Notes: generated by a model from the sequence alone, not told the origin. 12,073 nt of DNA from an uncultured Bacilli bacterium (GCA_934167935.1 CAKPMH010000032.1:1-12073), one strand, 5' to 3'. Shown: positions 1 through 5,357, counted from the first letter of the stretch. Program-made: numbers and translations.

Positions 1-339
1 AATTCAGGTGGATCAAATACAAGTGGACTAGATTTTCCAGATAAAAAATACTATGATTCATATGTAAGTAGTGATGCAGTAGGTACAGATAACTGGTATA
101 AATATACTAGTGGAAAACTAGGAGATGCTACAAAAGAAATCGCAAATACTAAAACAAATTCATCAAATAATAAAGGTTTATGGTTTAACGATTACGCGTA
201 CTTCGTTTCTCCTATGTACCCTTTCTTCTGGCGTGGTGGTGGCTGGAATGATGATTCCATAGCAGGTGTGCTTGACTTTGACCATGGCACTGGTCATTCC
301 AATGGTGGCGTTTCGTCTCGCTTAGTGCTTGCATTTTAA
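1..339 (+). CDS. 3' end of a DGR-type variable protein with a C-type-lectin-like C-terminus (partial)
   Basis: The reading frame is open from base 1 to a TAA at 337-339; 112 residues are visible and the start lies outside the window. The first ~58 residues are polar, rich in Ser, Asn and Lys, with KKYYDSYVSSD and a Trp-Tyr pair. Residues 60-112 carry the layout WFNDYAYFVSP, WRGGGWN (77-83), AGV (88-90), a run of small and polar residues (91-103) and the closing RLVLAF (107-112). This matches the formylglycine-generating-enzyme/C-type-lectin tail of DGR target proteins (RGGxWNN..AGxF..NN..NxN..xxFRxVL). Such proteins are usually surface-exposed ligand binders, often with a pilin-like or lipoprotein N-terminus; that half is not visible here. 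GC content jumps at about 181, and Arg becomes CGT/CGC instead of AGA. Family assignment is by motif recognition. The ligand is unknown. Confidence 0.72.
   Translation, partial: NSGGSNTSGLDFPDKKYYDSYVSSDAVGTDNWYKYTSGKLGDATKEIANTKTNSSNNKGLWFNDYAYFVSPMYPFFWRGGGWNDDSIAGVLDFDHGTGHSNGGVSSRLVLAF
181..337 (+). other. Putative DGR variable region (VR)
   Basis: This stretch has about 47% G+C, against 29% for bases 1-180 of the same frame. Codons 84-86 (GAT GAT TCC), 92 (GAC), 94-97 (GAC CAT GGC ACT) and 99-103 (CAT TCC AAT GGT GGC) all end in T or C. All are reachable from AAT/AAC by changing only the two A positions, which is what adenine-directed mutagenic retrohoming would leave. Flanking scaffold codons (RGG, AGV, VSSRLVL) look constant. 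No template repeat or reverse transcriptase is in the window, so the call rests on protein pattern and base composition. The exact VR limits are a guess. Confidence 0.6.
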
Positions 340-362
340 AAATACTTATAAAAAGTATTTTT
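338..362 (+). terminator. Rho-independent terminator-like hairpin after the variable gene
   Basis: A perfect 10-bp stem pairs 338-347 (AAAAATACTT) with 353-362 (AAGTATTTTT) around the loop ATAAA. It ends in a T run and starts within the stop codon. It is AT-rich, with one C-G pair. It can end transcription of the upstream gene. Because it directly follows the putative variable region, it could also be the kind of hairpin found just downstream of VRs in some DGRs. Confidence 0.65.
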
Positions 363-401
363 ATTAGACATATTCCGACAAATATTTTATTTCTTAAAAC
401 A

Positions 402-419
402 TATAATATAAAAGGTGAT
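402..419 (+). promoter_or_regulatory. Compact promoter and ribosome site for the 140-aa gene
   Basis: A TATAAT -10 lies at 402-407 and GGTGAT at 414-419, three bases before the ATG at 423. With initiation about 7 nt after the -10, the transcript would begin near 413-414, at the ribosome site itself. I see no convincing -35 at 16-18 nt spacing. Confidence 0.6.
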
Positions 420-422
420 TTT

Positions 423-845
423 ATGTTTAAAAAAGAAGAAATAGAATTTATGAAAATATATATATCATTATTATATAAATATGGATATTGTTATTTTGAT
501 GTAAGAAAAGAATATTTAGATGAATATTTAAAACAATTAGAAAATTTAGTTGAATATAAAAAATGCTTTAAAAAATATAATAACTTAGAAAATATATTTA
601 AATATGATGAAATAATGGATAATTATACAAATTTTATAAATTTAATACTTTATGTAACTAATTGTCCAAAATATTCATTTGAAGATGAAAAAGCAAATAT
701 AATAATGATTAAATATGATGATAAAATAATAAAGAAAAATTTAGAAAATGTTAAATATATTGATATCAATATAGTAAATGATATAGTAAGTTATATGAGT
801 GATTATATAAATCAAAACCTTAAAATAAAGATTTTTACAAAATAA
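423..845 (+). CDS. Hypothetical protein, 140 aa
   Basis: I do not recognise this family. The protein is soluble-looking: no signal peptide, no long hydrophobic segment, and predominantly charged and aromatic residues (Lys, Glu, Asp, Tyr, Asn, Ile). The first ~50 residues look helical (KEEIEFMKIYISLLYKYG), followed by a mixed region with a NCPKYSFEDE segment around residues 80-88 and a C-terminal half that could form strands and a helix (IIMIKYDDKII...DIVSYMSDYI). There are only three Cys residues, with no metal-site spacing. The ATG at 423 is preceded by GGTGAT at the spacing used by neighbouring first genes. It stands alone between two terminators and so is its own transcription unit. Codon use matches the neighbours, so recent transfer is not indicated. 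Confidence 0.75.
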   Translation: MFKKEEIEFMKIYISLLYKYGYCYFDVRKEYLDEYLKQLENLVEYKKCFKKYNNLENIFKYDEIMDNYTNFINLILYVTNCPKYSFEDEKANIIMIKYDDKIIKKNLENVKYIDINIVNDIVSYMSDYINQNLKIKIFTK

Positions 846-870
846 ACAATTGTATAGTTGTTTATTTTTT
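841..870 (+). terminator. Rho-independent terminator of the 140-aa gene
   Basis: A 9-bp stem pairs 841-849 (AATAAACAA) with 858-866 (TTGTTTATT) around an 8-nt loop, followed by T's to 870. The left arm contains the stop codon. The miaB -10 starts only three bases after the T run. Confidence 0.75.
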
Positions 871-872
871 GT

Positions 873-890
873 TATAATTTACTAGGTGAT
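873..890 (+). promoter_or_regulatory. Compact promoter and ribosome site for miaB
   Basis: TATAAT lies at 873-878 and GGTGAT at 885-890, four bases before ATG 895. A weak -35 candidate, TTGTAT at 850-855 (17-nt spacer), would lie in the loop and first stem base of the preceding terminator. The expected transcript start falls at about 885, so the leader would be about 10 nt. Confidence 0.6.
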
Positions 891-894
891 GTTT

Positions 895-2319
895 ATGTTA
901 ATACCAAATTTAAAAGAAGCAAAGGTAAGAACAAAAAGAGAATCTATTGTAAAAGAAAGTGAATATAAAATAGATGATAATTTAAAAACAATAGGAAAAA
1001 ATAAAAAATATTTTTTAAAAACATATGGATGTCAAATGAATGAACACGATTCAGAAAATATAAAAGCAATACTAGAAGAAATGTCATATGAAAGTACAGA
1101 TGACATGGAAAAAGCAGATTTAATACTATTAAATACATGCGCAATAAGAGAAAATGCACATAATAAAGTATTTGGATATCTTGGTAGAGCTAAAAATCTA
1201 AAAGAAAGAAAAAAAGATGTTATAGTAGGTATTTGTGGATGTATGGCTCAAGAAGAAGTAGTAGTAAATAAAATACTTAAAGAATATAAATGGATGGATA
1301 TCGTATTTGGAACACACAATATATATAACTTACCAAATATATTAAATGAAGCAATAAAAAAACAACAACTTGAAGTAGAAGTTTTAAGTTGTGAAGGAGA
1401 TATCATAGAAAATATTCCCGTAAAAAGAGATTCAAAATATAAAGCATGGATTAATATTATGTATGGATGTGATAAATTCTGTACATATTGTATAGTTCCG
1501 TATACAAGAGGAAAACAAAGAAGTAGAAGAAAAGAATTTATATTAGAAGAAGTAGAAAAATTAGTAAAAGATGGATATCAAGAAGTAACCCTATTAGGTC
1601 AAAATGTAAATGCATATGGTAAAGATTTAGAAGAAAATTATAAAATGGAAAATTTACTTGAAGATGTTGCTAAAACAGGAATAAAAAGAATAAGATTTGT
1701 AACAAGCCATCCATGGGATTTTACTGATAATATGATTAATGTAATAAAAAAATATGATAACATTATGCCATATATTCATTTGCCACTTCAATCAGGTTCA
1801 GATAGAATTTTAAAATTAATGGGAAGAAGATATACAAAAGAATCTTATTTAGAACTATATCATAAATTAAAAGAAGCCCTACCATATTCATCAATAACAA
1901 CAGATATAATTGTAGGATTTCCAGGCGAAACAGAAGAAGACTTTAAAGAAACTTTAGATGTAGTAGAAAAATGCAAGTATGATAGTGCATTCACATTTAT
2001 TTTTTCTGCAAGAGAAGGTACTCCAGCAGCTAAAATGAAAGATGATACACCACTCGTTGAAAAAGAAGAAAGATTACATAGATTAAATGAACTAATAAAT
2101 AAATATTCAAAAGAAGCAAATTTAAAATATCAAAATAAAATTGTCCCAGTTTTAATAGAAGGAATAAGTGAAAAAGATGATAATAAACTTATGGGATATA
2201 CTGATACTATGAAACTTGTAAACGTAGTTGGAGATAAAAAATATATTGGCACAATACAAAATGTAGAAATAACAGATGTTAAAACATGGAGTATGGATGG
2301 AATTATAAAGGAGAGTTAA
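895..2319 (+). CDS. miaB: tRNA-2-methylthio-N6-dimethylallyladenosine synthase MiaB
   Basis: A radical-SAM methylthiotransferase that converts i6A37 to ms2i6A37 in tRNAs reading UNN codons, in the cytoplasm, using two [4Fe-4S] clusters. The N-terminal UPF0004 domain has its three cluster cysteines in TYGCQMNEHDSE (C46), NTCAIRENA (C82) and CGCMAQ (C116). The radical-SAM motif GCDKFCTYC supplies C192, C196 and C199, followed by VPYTRGKQRSR. Further family marks are LGQNVNAYG, TSHPWDF, HLPLQSGS and IVGFPGET. The last ~65 residues form a TRAM RNA-binding domain. The MiaB-type sequence around the SAM motif and the overall length (474 aa) favour MiaB over MtaB or RimO. GTG at 886 and ATG at 889 are in frame but lie inside the ribosome site, so ATG 895 is chosen. 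A 40-aa ORF follows one base downstream and is probably cotranscribed. Confidence 0.95.
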   Translation: MLIPNLKEAKVRTKRESIVKESEYKIDDNLKTIGKNKKYFLKTYGCQMNEHDSENIKAILEEMSYESTDDMEKADLILLNTCAIRENAHNKVFGYLGRAKNLKERKKDVIVGICGCMAQEEVVVNKILKEYKWMDIVFGTHNIYNLPNILNEAIKKQQLEVEVLSCEGDIIENIPVKRDSKYKAWINIMYGCDKFCTYCIVPYTRGKQRSRRKEFILEEVEKLVKDGYQEVTLLGQNVNAYGKDLEENYKMENLLEDVAKTGIKRIRFVTSHPWDFTDNMINVIKKYDNIMPYIHLPLQSGSDRILKLMGRRYTKESYLELYHKLKEALPYSSITTDIIVGFPGETEEDFKETLDVVEKCKYDSAFTFIFSAREGTPAAKMKDDTPLVEKEERLHRLNELINKYSKEANLKYQNKIVPVLIEGISEKDDNKLMGYTDTMKLVNVVGDKKYIGTIQNVEITDVKTWSMDGIIKES

Positions 2320-2320
2320 T

Positions 2321-2443
2321 ATGGCATTAAAAGCAGAAAATAAAGATAATTTAGAAAAATTAAATGAATTATGTAAAGAAAATGGTATTGAAATAATTTT
2401 ACCAAAAATAGAAAAAGAAAAGGAAGAAAAAAAGAAAAACTAA
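2321..2443 (+). CDS. Small Lys/Glu-rich protein, 40 aa, cotranscribed with miaB
   Basis: This short ORF begins with ATG one base after the miaB stop and has a strong ribosome site, AAAGGAGAG, at 2307-2315. The product starts MALKAENKDNLEKLNELCKE, then NGIEIILPKIEKEKEEKKKN: a probable amphipathic helix, a short hydrophobic turn (IEIILP), and a highly charged tail. No known family is recognised. The coding tail overlaps the left arm of the terminator, so the terminal Lys/Glu codons are also constrained by hairpin pairing. The good ribosome site, tight coupling and in-register ending support translation. The alternative is a spurious ORF that merely fills the miaB 3' end. Confidence 0.6.
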   Translation: MALKAENKDNLEKLNELCKENGIEIILPKIEKEKEEKKKN

Positions 2444-2456
2444 TCTTCCTTTTTTT
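2418..2456 (+). terminator. Rho-independent terminator of the miaB unit
   Basis: AAGGAAGA (2420-2427) pairs with TCTTCCTT (2444-2451), extendable by A-T pairs to 2418. A 16-nt loop contains the stop codon of the 40-aa ORF. A T run extends to 2456. The left arm lies in coding sequence. Confidence 0.7.
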
Positions 2457-2458
2457 CA

Positions 2459-2475
2459 TATAATATATTGGTGAT
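2459..2475 (+). promoter_or_regulatory. Compact promoter and ribosome site for the GDPD gene
   Basis: TATAAT lies at 2459-2464, only two bases after the upstream terminator's T run. GGTGAT lies at 2470-2475, three bases before ATG 2479. No -35 is recognisable; its expected place is inside the terminator loop. The transcript would start at about 2470. Confidence 0.55.
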
Positions 2476-2478
2476 ACA

Positions 2479-3081
2479 ATGTATTTAATTTCACATAGAG
2501 GAAATAATAAACATAAGTATATAGAAAATACATATGAAGCAATAAATTCTTCATTAAAAGAAGAATATATAGATGGAGTAGAGTTTGATATAAGAAAAAC
2601 AAAAGATAATAAATTTGTTTTAAGTCATTCAATGTTTAATAAAGAAAAAATAATAGAAAATAATAAATTAAAAGATTTAAAACTAGAAGAGTTAGAAAAC
2701 ACATTAAAAAAAATAAAAACAAATAAGATAATTATAATCGATTTAAAATATGAAAGATTTAAATATAAAAAGTATGCATACTATTTAAATAAAATATTAA
2801 AAAAATACAAACACTTAAATATATATTTATGTAGTTTTAATTATGATTTAATATTATATATAAAAAAAAGATATAAATATAAATCAGGGCTTATAATATC
2901 TAACATATTAAATAAATGCAAAGATTATGATTCATTTGATTTTATATCAGTCAATTATAGAACATATAAACAATTTAAAAACGCATTAATGATATGGACA
3001 ATAAATGATAAAACAACATTAAAAAAATATCAAAATGAAAAAATATATGTAATAACAGATAAACCATATTTAAATAATTAA
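2479..3081 (+). CDS. Glycerophosphodiester phosphodiesterase (GDPD) family protein, short form
   Basis: GDPD enzymes are metal-dependent TIM barrels that hydrolyse glycerophosphodiesters to glycerol-3-phosphate and an alcohol. The family's ordered motifs are present: SHRG (H6, R7), ENTYEA (E16, N17), GVEFDIRKTKDN (E35, D37), LSHS (H50), IIIDLK, CSFN, WTIND and the closing ITDKP. The two catalytic His residues and the metal-binding acids are kept. The usual Asp after the second His is Ser (S51), and the protein is 200 aa rather than the ~240 usual for bacterial forms, with short loops after H50. There is no signal peptide, so it is probably cytosolic and acts on lipid-derived headgroup diesters. 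The substrate cannot be read from sequence. It forms its own transcription unit and lacks a clear U-tract terminator of its own, so read-through into the tRNA is possible. Confidence 0.85.
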   Translation: MYLISHRGNNKHKYIENTYEAINSSLKEEYIDGVEFDIRKTKDNKFVLSHSMFNKEKIIENNKLKDLKLEELENTLKKIKTNKIIIIDLKYERFKYKKYAYYLNKILKKYKHLNIYLCSFNYDLILYIKKRYKYKSGLIISNILNKCKDYDSFDFISVNYRTYKQFKNALMIWTINDKTTLKKYQNEKIYVITDKPYLNN

Positions 3082-3091
3082 ATAAAAATTA

Positions 3092-3120
3092 TTGACATAA
3101 AAAAAAATATAATGTAAAAT
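3092..3120 (+). promoter_or_regulatory. Promoter of tRNA-Ser
   Basis: A consensus -35 TTGACA (3092-3097) and a -10 TAAAAT (3115-3120) are separated by exactly 17 nt, most of it A-tract. The expected start is near 3127, eight bases before the mature tRNA. A TATAAT at 3108-3113 is only 10 nt from this -35 and is not used in this reading. Confidence 0.7.
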
Positions 3121-3134
3121 TAATATGTAAGTCT

Positions 3135-3225
3135 GGAGCAGTACTCAAGAGGCTGAAGAGGCGCCCCTGCTAAGGGTGTAGGTCGGGCAACTGGCGCGAG
3201 GGTTCAAATCCCTCCTGCTCCGCCA
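3135..3225 (+). tRNA. tRNA-Ser (anticodon GCU)
   Basis: The 91-nt gene folds as a type II tRNA. The acceptor stem pairs GGAGCAG (3135-3141) with CTGCTCC (3215-3221), followed by discriminator G and an encoded CCA (3223-3225). The anticodon loop CTGCTAA (3167-3173) carries GCT at 3169-3171, closed by a stem with one G-U pair. A long variable arm follows and the T loop reads TTCAAAT between GAGGG and CCCTC. It reads AGC/AGU serine codons. It has its own consensus promoter and terminator. Confidence 0.96.
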
Positions 3226-3235
3226 TTAAAAAAAT

Positions 3236-3260
3236 AAAGCTCGGTTAACGAGTTTTTTTT
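3236..3260 (+). terminator. Rho-independent terminator of tRNA-Ser
   Basis: CTCG (3240-3243) pairs with CGAG (3249-3252) around GTTAA. It is extended outward by a G-U pair and three A-T pairs (3236-3239 with 3253-3256), followed by a run of eight T's (3253-3260). Confidence 0.85.
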
Positions 3261-3293
3261 ATACATTATCCTTTACAAAAATATTTAAAAGAG

Positions 3294-3509
3294 GTGATTG
3301 GTATTTCAAACGAAGAATTTAAATATTATATAGAAAGTAGAAATAACACATTATCTATAGAAGAATATATATATATAACAAGCTTTATTAATATCATATC
3401 ATATGTAAGATATAATCATGATTTAAACATATTTGAAATAAGCACATATGATAATAATACATATAAAGTATTTATAAAAGAAAATGATAAAATAAAAAAA
3501 AAGAGTTAA
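3294..3509 (+). CDS. Hypothetical protein, 69-71 aa, with an uncertain start
   Basis: No family is recognised. The product is a small charged protein, SNEEFKYYIESRNNTLSIEE at the N-terminus, then a more hydrophobic YITSFINIISYVRY segment, then probable strands (IFEISTYD, TYKVFIKEND) and a Lys-rich tail. It has no ATG anywhere in frame. The GTG at 3294 lies inside the element GGTGAT (3293-3298). The codon four bases after that element, where every other first gene has its ATG, is ATT at 3303. So either GTG is used with a poor, immediately adjacent ribosome site, or ATT is the true start (69 aa). No TATAAT is seen; TATTTA at 3282-3287 is the only candidate at the right place. It ends tail-to-tail with the minus-strand lipoprotein gene without any gap. 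Confidence 0.55.
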   Translation: MIGISNEEFKYYIESRNNTLSIEEYIYITSFINIISYVRYNHDLNIFEISTYDNNTYKVFIKENDKIKKKS

Positions 3510-3528
3510 TTAATATAACTCTTTTTTT
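3496..3528. terminator. Bidirectional terminator shared by two convergent genes
   Basis: AAGAGTTA (3501-3508) pairs with TAACTCTT (3516-3523) around a 7-nt loop. The stem is extended by A's from 3496 pairing with T's to 3528, giving a T run on either strand. Both stop codons (plus 3507-3509, minus 3512-3510) lie in or beside the loop, so the stem arms code for the last residues of both proteins. Confidence 0.8.
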
Positions 3529-4373
3529 AACATTTCAATATTTTCATTAACTAAACTAAAATAATCTTCATTTTCACTTCTTTGCTTATCAGTAAGATTG
3601 CTTAAGCTATTTATTTCAAGTAATTCAACTTTAGTATTATTAACTAAATCAGTAACAGTTTTATTAACATCAGTACCATTTAATGTAAAAATATATTTAA
3701 CATTTTTATTTTGAATTAATTTCTTAGCATCATATAAATTTTTTTCACTTATACCATTATTATCTTCTAATGAAATAACTGTAAAACCATATTTTTCTAA
3801 AAATTTTAGAGCATTATTATCAGTAATAATAGTTTTGTGAGTAGCATTTTCATATATAACTTTTAAATTCGCATCAACCTTAGAAATTTCAAGTTTTAAA
3901 TTATCATAGTTATTATTTATTTCTTCTTTTAAATAATGATTAGATATATATTCAAGAAGACCATTTTTAATATTTCTAGATAACATTAAGAAATTAGAAG
4001 GATCAAGCCATAATTCATCAATATCATAAGTGTATTCAATACTTTGACTAGCATCAATAATCATTAGATTTTTATTATATTTAACAAGCTTAGATAAATA
4101 TGTTTCTTCTTTTCCTAAACCATTAAAGATAAAAAGTGAACCTTTAGAATAATCCTTTAATTGTTTATCATTTAATTCATATTTTTTAATATTTGTTCCA
4201 TCAGGATAAATACTTTTAATTTCACTATGATCTTTATAAAGCTTACTAGTAATATATTCTATAGGATAAGAAGTAGTATAAATTGTTATATTTTCAAAAT
4301 CATCTTTTTTAAAACAACCAGTTAATGAAAATAAAATAATAAAAGATAAAAATAAATAAATAATTTTTTTCAT
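3510..4373 (-). CDS. ZnuA/cluster-9-type ABC substrate-binding lipoprotein lacking the metal-ligand histidines
   Basis: A signal peptide with a Lys pair and hydrophobic core ends in the lipobox LTGC (Cys20), so the product should be a membrane-anchored lipoprotein. The fold follows metal-binding receptors (ZnuA/PsaA/MntC): [44 protein letters not shown], a long helix at about 150-175, FLEKYGF, and a closing [16 protein letters not shown]. The three His ligands of the family are replaced at aligned places: Lys63 (usually PHxYEP), Glu120 (usually DPHxWLDP) and Asn186 (usually TSHxAF); the late Asp is Glu253. The three His present (49, 146, 179) lie elsewhere. It therefore probably does not bind Zn or Mn in the classical way. 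No ABC permease or ATPase is adjacent. The start overlaps the yidD stop by four bases, with AAGGAGG inside yidD. Alignment by eye. Confidence 0.78.
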   Translation of the reverse strand: MKKIIYLFLSFIILFSLTGCFKKDDFENITIYTTSYPIEYITSKLYKDHSEIKSIYPDGTNIKKYELNDKQLKDYSKGSLFIFNGLGKEETYLSKLVKYNKNLMIIDASQSIEYTYDIDELWLDPSNFLMLSRNIKNGLLEYISNHYLKEEINNNYDNLKLEISKVDANLKVIYENATHKTIITDNNALKFLEKYGFTVISLEDNNGISEKNLYDAKKLIQNKNVKYIFTLNGTDVNKTVTDLVNNTKVELLEINSLSNLTDKQRSENEDYFSLVNENIEMLKKELY

Positions 4374-4591
4374 AAATCCTCCTTAGTAGGTACAGGATCA
4401 TATCCACCCTTATTAAATGGGTTGCACCTTAATATTCTTTTAATTGTTAAAATTGTTCCTTTAATAAATCCATATCTTTCATAAGCCTCTTTAGAATAAT
4501 TAGAACACGATGGACTAAATTTGCAACTTCCATGTGAACTAAAAGGTATTGATTGATATAAATTGATCAAAAATATCATTATCTTTTTCAT
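4370..4591 (-). CDS. yidD: Membrane protein insertion efficiency factor YidD
   Basis: YidD is a small, membrane-associated, cysteine-rich protein that assists YidC-dependent insertion of inner-membrane proteins; its exact chemistry is unresolved. The 73-aa product has the family hallmarks in order: an amphipathic N-terminal helix ([13 protein letters not shown]), [19 protein letters not shown] with C23 and C29, and [17 protein letters not shown] with C56. The length is usual for the family. Its usual rpmH/rnpA/yidC neighbours are not here; instead it is the first gene of a two-gene minus-strand unit, overlapping the lipoprotein start by four bases. No ribosome site precedes the ATG. The -10 is only six bases upstream, so the message is probably leaderless. 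Confidence 0.95.
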   Translation of the reverse strand: MKKIMIFLINLYQSIPFSSHGSCKFSPSCSNYSKEAYERYGFIKGTILTIKRILRCNPFNKGGYDPVPTKEDL

Positions 4592-4597
4592 AAAATA

Positions 4598-4626
4598 ATT
4601 ATACTAAAAAAATAAATAATTGTAAA
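4598..4626 (-). promoter_or_regulatory. Promoter of yidD, predicted leaderless
   Basis: On the minus strand, TTTACA (4626-4621) and TATAAT (4603-4598) are separated by exactly 17 nt. Only six bases, TATTTT, lie between the -10 and the ATG (4591). Initiation at the usual distance would fall on or beside the A of the start codon. There is no Shine-Dalgarno sequence. Confidence 0.7.
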
Positions 4627-4661
4627 TAAGATATTTATTTGCTATAATGTATAAAGGTGAT
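4620..4661 (+). promoter_or_regulatory. Promoter and ribosome site for rnc
   Basis: TTGTAA (4620-4625, four of six consensus bases) lies 17 nt before TATAAT (4643-4648). GGTGAT at 4656-4661 is four bases before ATG 4666. Its -35 overlaps the yidD -35 on the opposite strand over 4621-4625. The predicted leader is about 11 nt. Confidence 0.65.
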
Positions 4662-4665
4662 TTAA

Positions 4666-5340
4666 ATGGAAATACTAGAAAAATTAAATATAAAAACAGA
4701 TAACGAAAATTTATATAAAACAGCCCTTACACATACATCATATGCAAATGAACACGGAATAGAAAGTTATGAAAGATTAGAATATTTAGGAGATGCAGTA
4801 CTAGAACTTGTTATGAGCGAATATTTATATAATAGTGGATTATATAAAGAAGGCGAAATGACAAAATTAAGAGCACATTATGTATGTGAAGATGCATTAT
4901 ATGAATATTCAATAAAACTAGGACTTAATGATTATTTAATGCTTGGTAATGGAGAAGCAAAAAACGGTGGTAAATATAGAAAAGCAATAGTAGCTGATAT
5001 TTATGAAGCAATAACAGGAGCAATTTTTTTAGATAAAGGATTTGAGGCAGCTAAAGAATTTATATATAAATCTGCAATACCTTTTGTAGTTAATAATTCA
5101 TTTGAATTTATAAAGGATTATAAATCAGAATTACAAGAACTAGTTCAAACCGATAAAAGAAGTCTTGAATATAAAATAATAAAAGAAGAAGGACCAGCTC
5201 ATGATAGAATATTTACAGCAGTAGTTATTGTTGATGATATAACATTTGGTCTTGGTGTATCACATAGTAAGAAAGATGCCGAACAAAAAGCAGCTAAAGA
5301 TGCCCTTTTAAAAAGTGTTAAAAAAAGAAATTTAGATTAG
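4666..5340 (+). CDS. rnc: Ribonuclease III
   Basis: RNase III is the Mg-dependent double-strand-specific endonuclease that processes rRNA precursors and some mRNAs, acting as a cytoplasmic homodimer. The catalytic domain (about 1-145) carries THTSYANE, the signature ERLEYLGDAVLE with metal ligands E36 and D43, then LRAHYVCE, LMLGNGE and ADIYEAITGA with D111 and E114. A C-terminal dsRNA-binding domain (about 151-217) starts DYKSELQE and ends SKKDAEQKAAKDAL. The 224-aa length is usual. The Firmicute neighbours smc and ftsY are not present; a TPR-protein gene follows 17 bases downstream and is probably cotranscribed. Confidence 0.97.
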   Translation: MEILEKLNIKTDNENLYKTALTHTSYANEHGIESYERLEYLGDAVLELVMSEYLYNSGLYKEGEMTKLRAHYVCEDALYEYSIKLGLNDYLMLGNGEAKNGGKYRKAIVADIYEAITGAIFLDKGFEAAKEFIYKSAIPFVVNNSFEFIKDYKSELQELVQTDKRSLEYKIIKEEGPAHDRIFTAVVIVDDITFGLGVSHSKKDAEQKAAKDALLKSVKKRNLD

Positions 5341-5357
5341 TATTAGGTGGTGATAAA

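Noticed and set aside
886..894. Upstream GTG/ATG starts for miaB
   Set aside because: They fall inside the GGTGAT ribosome site. ATG 895 has the same spacing as the other first genes.
944..1159. Open minus-strand frame inside miaB
   Set aside because: It lies opposite a strongly conserved gene. Its product is Leu/Phe/His-rich, as expected from the complement of AT-rich codons, and it has no ribosome site.
3073..3093. AT-only inverted repeat after the GDPD gene
   Set aside because: The 7-bp stem has no G-C pair and no T run follows. It runs into the tRNA -35, so it is not called a terminator.
3108..3113. TATAAT in front of the tRNA
   Set aside because: It is only 10 nt from the consensus TTGACA. 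TAAAAT at 3115-3120 has the correct 17-nt spacing and is preferred.
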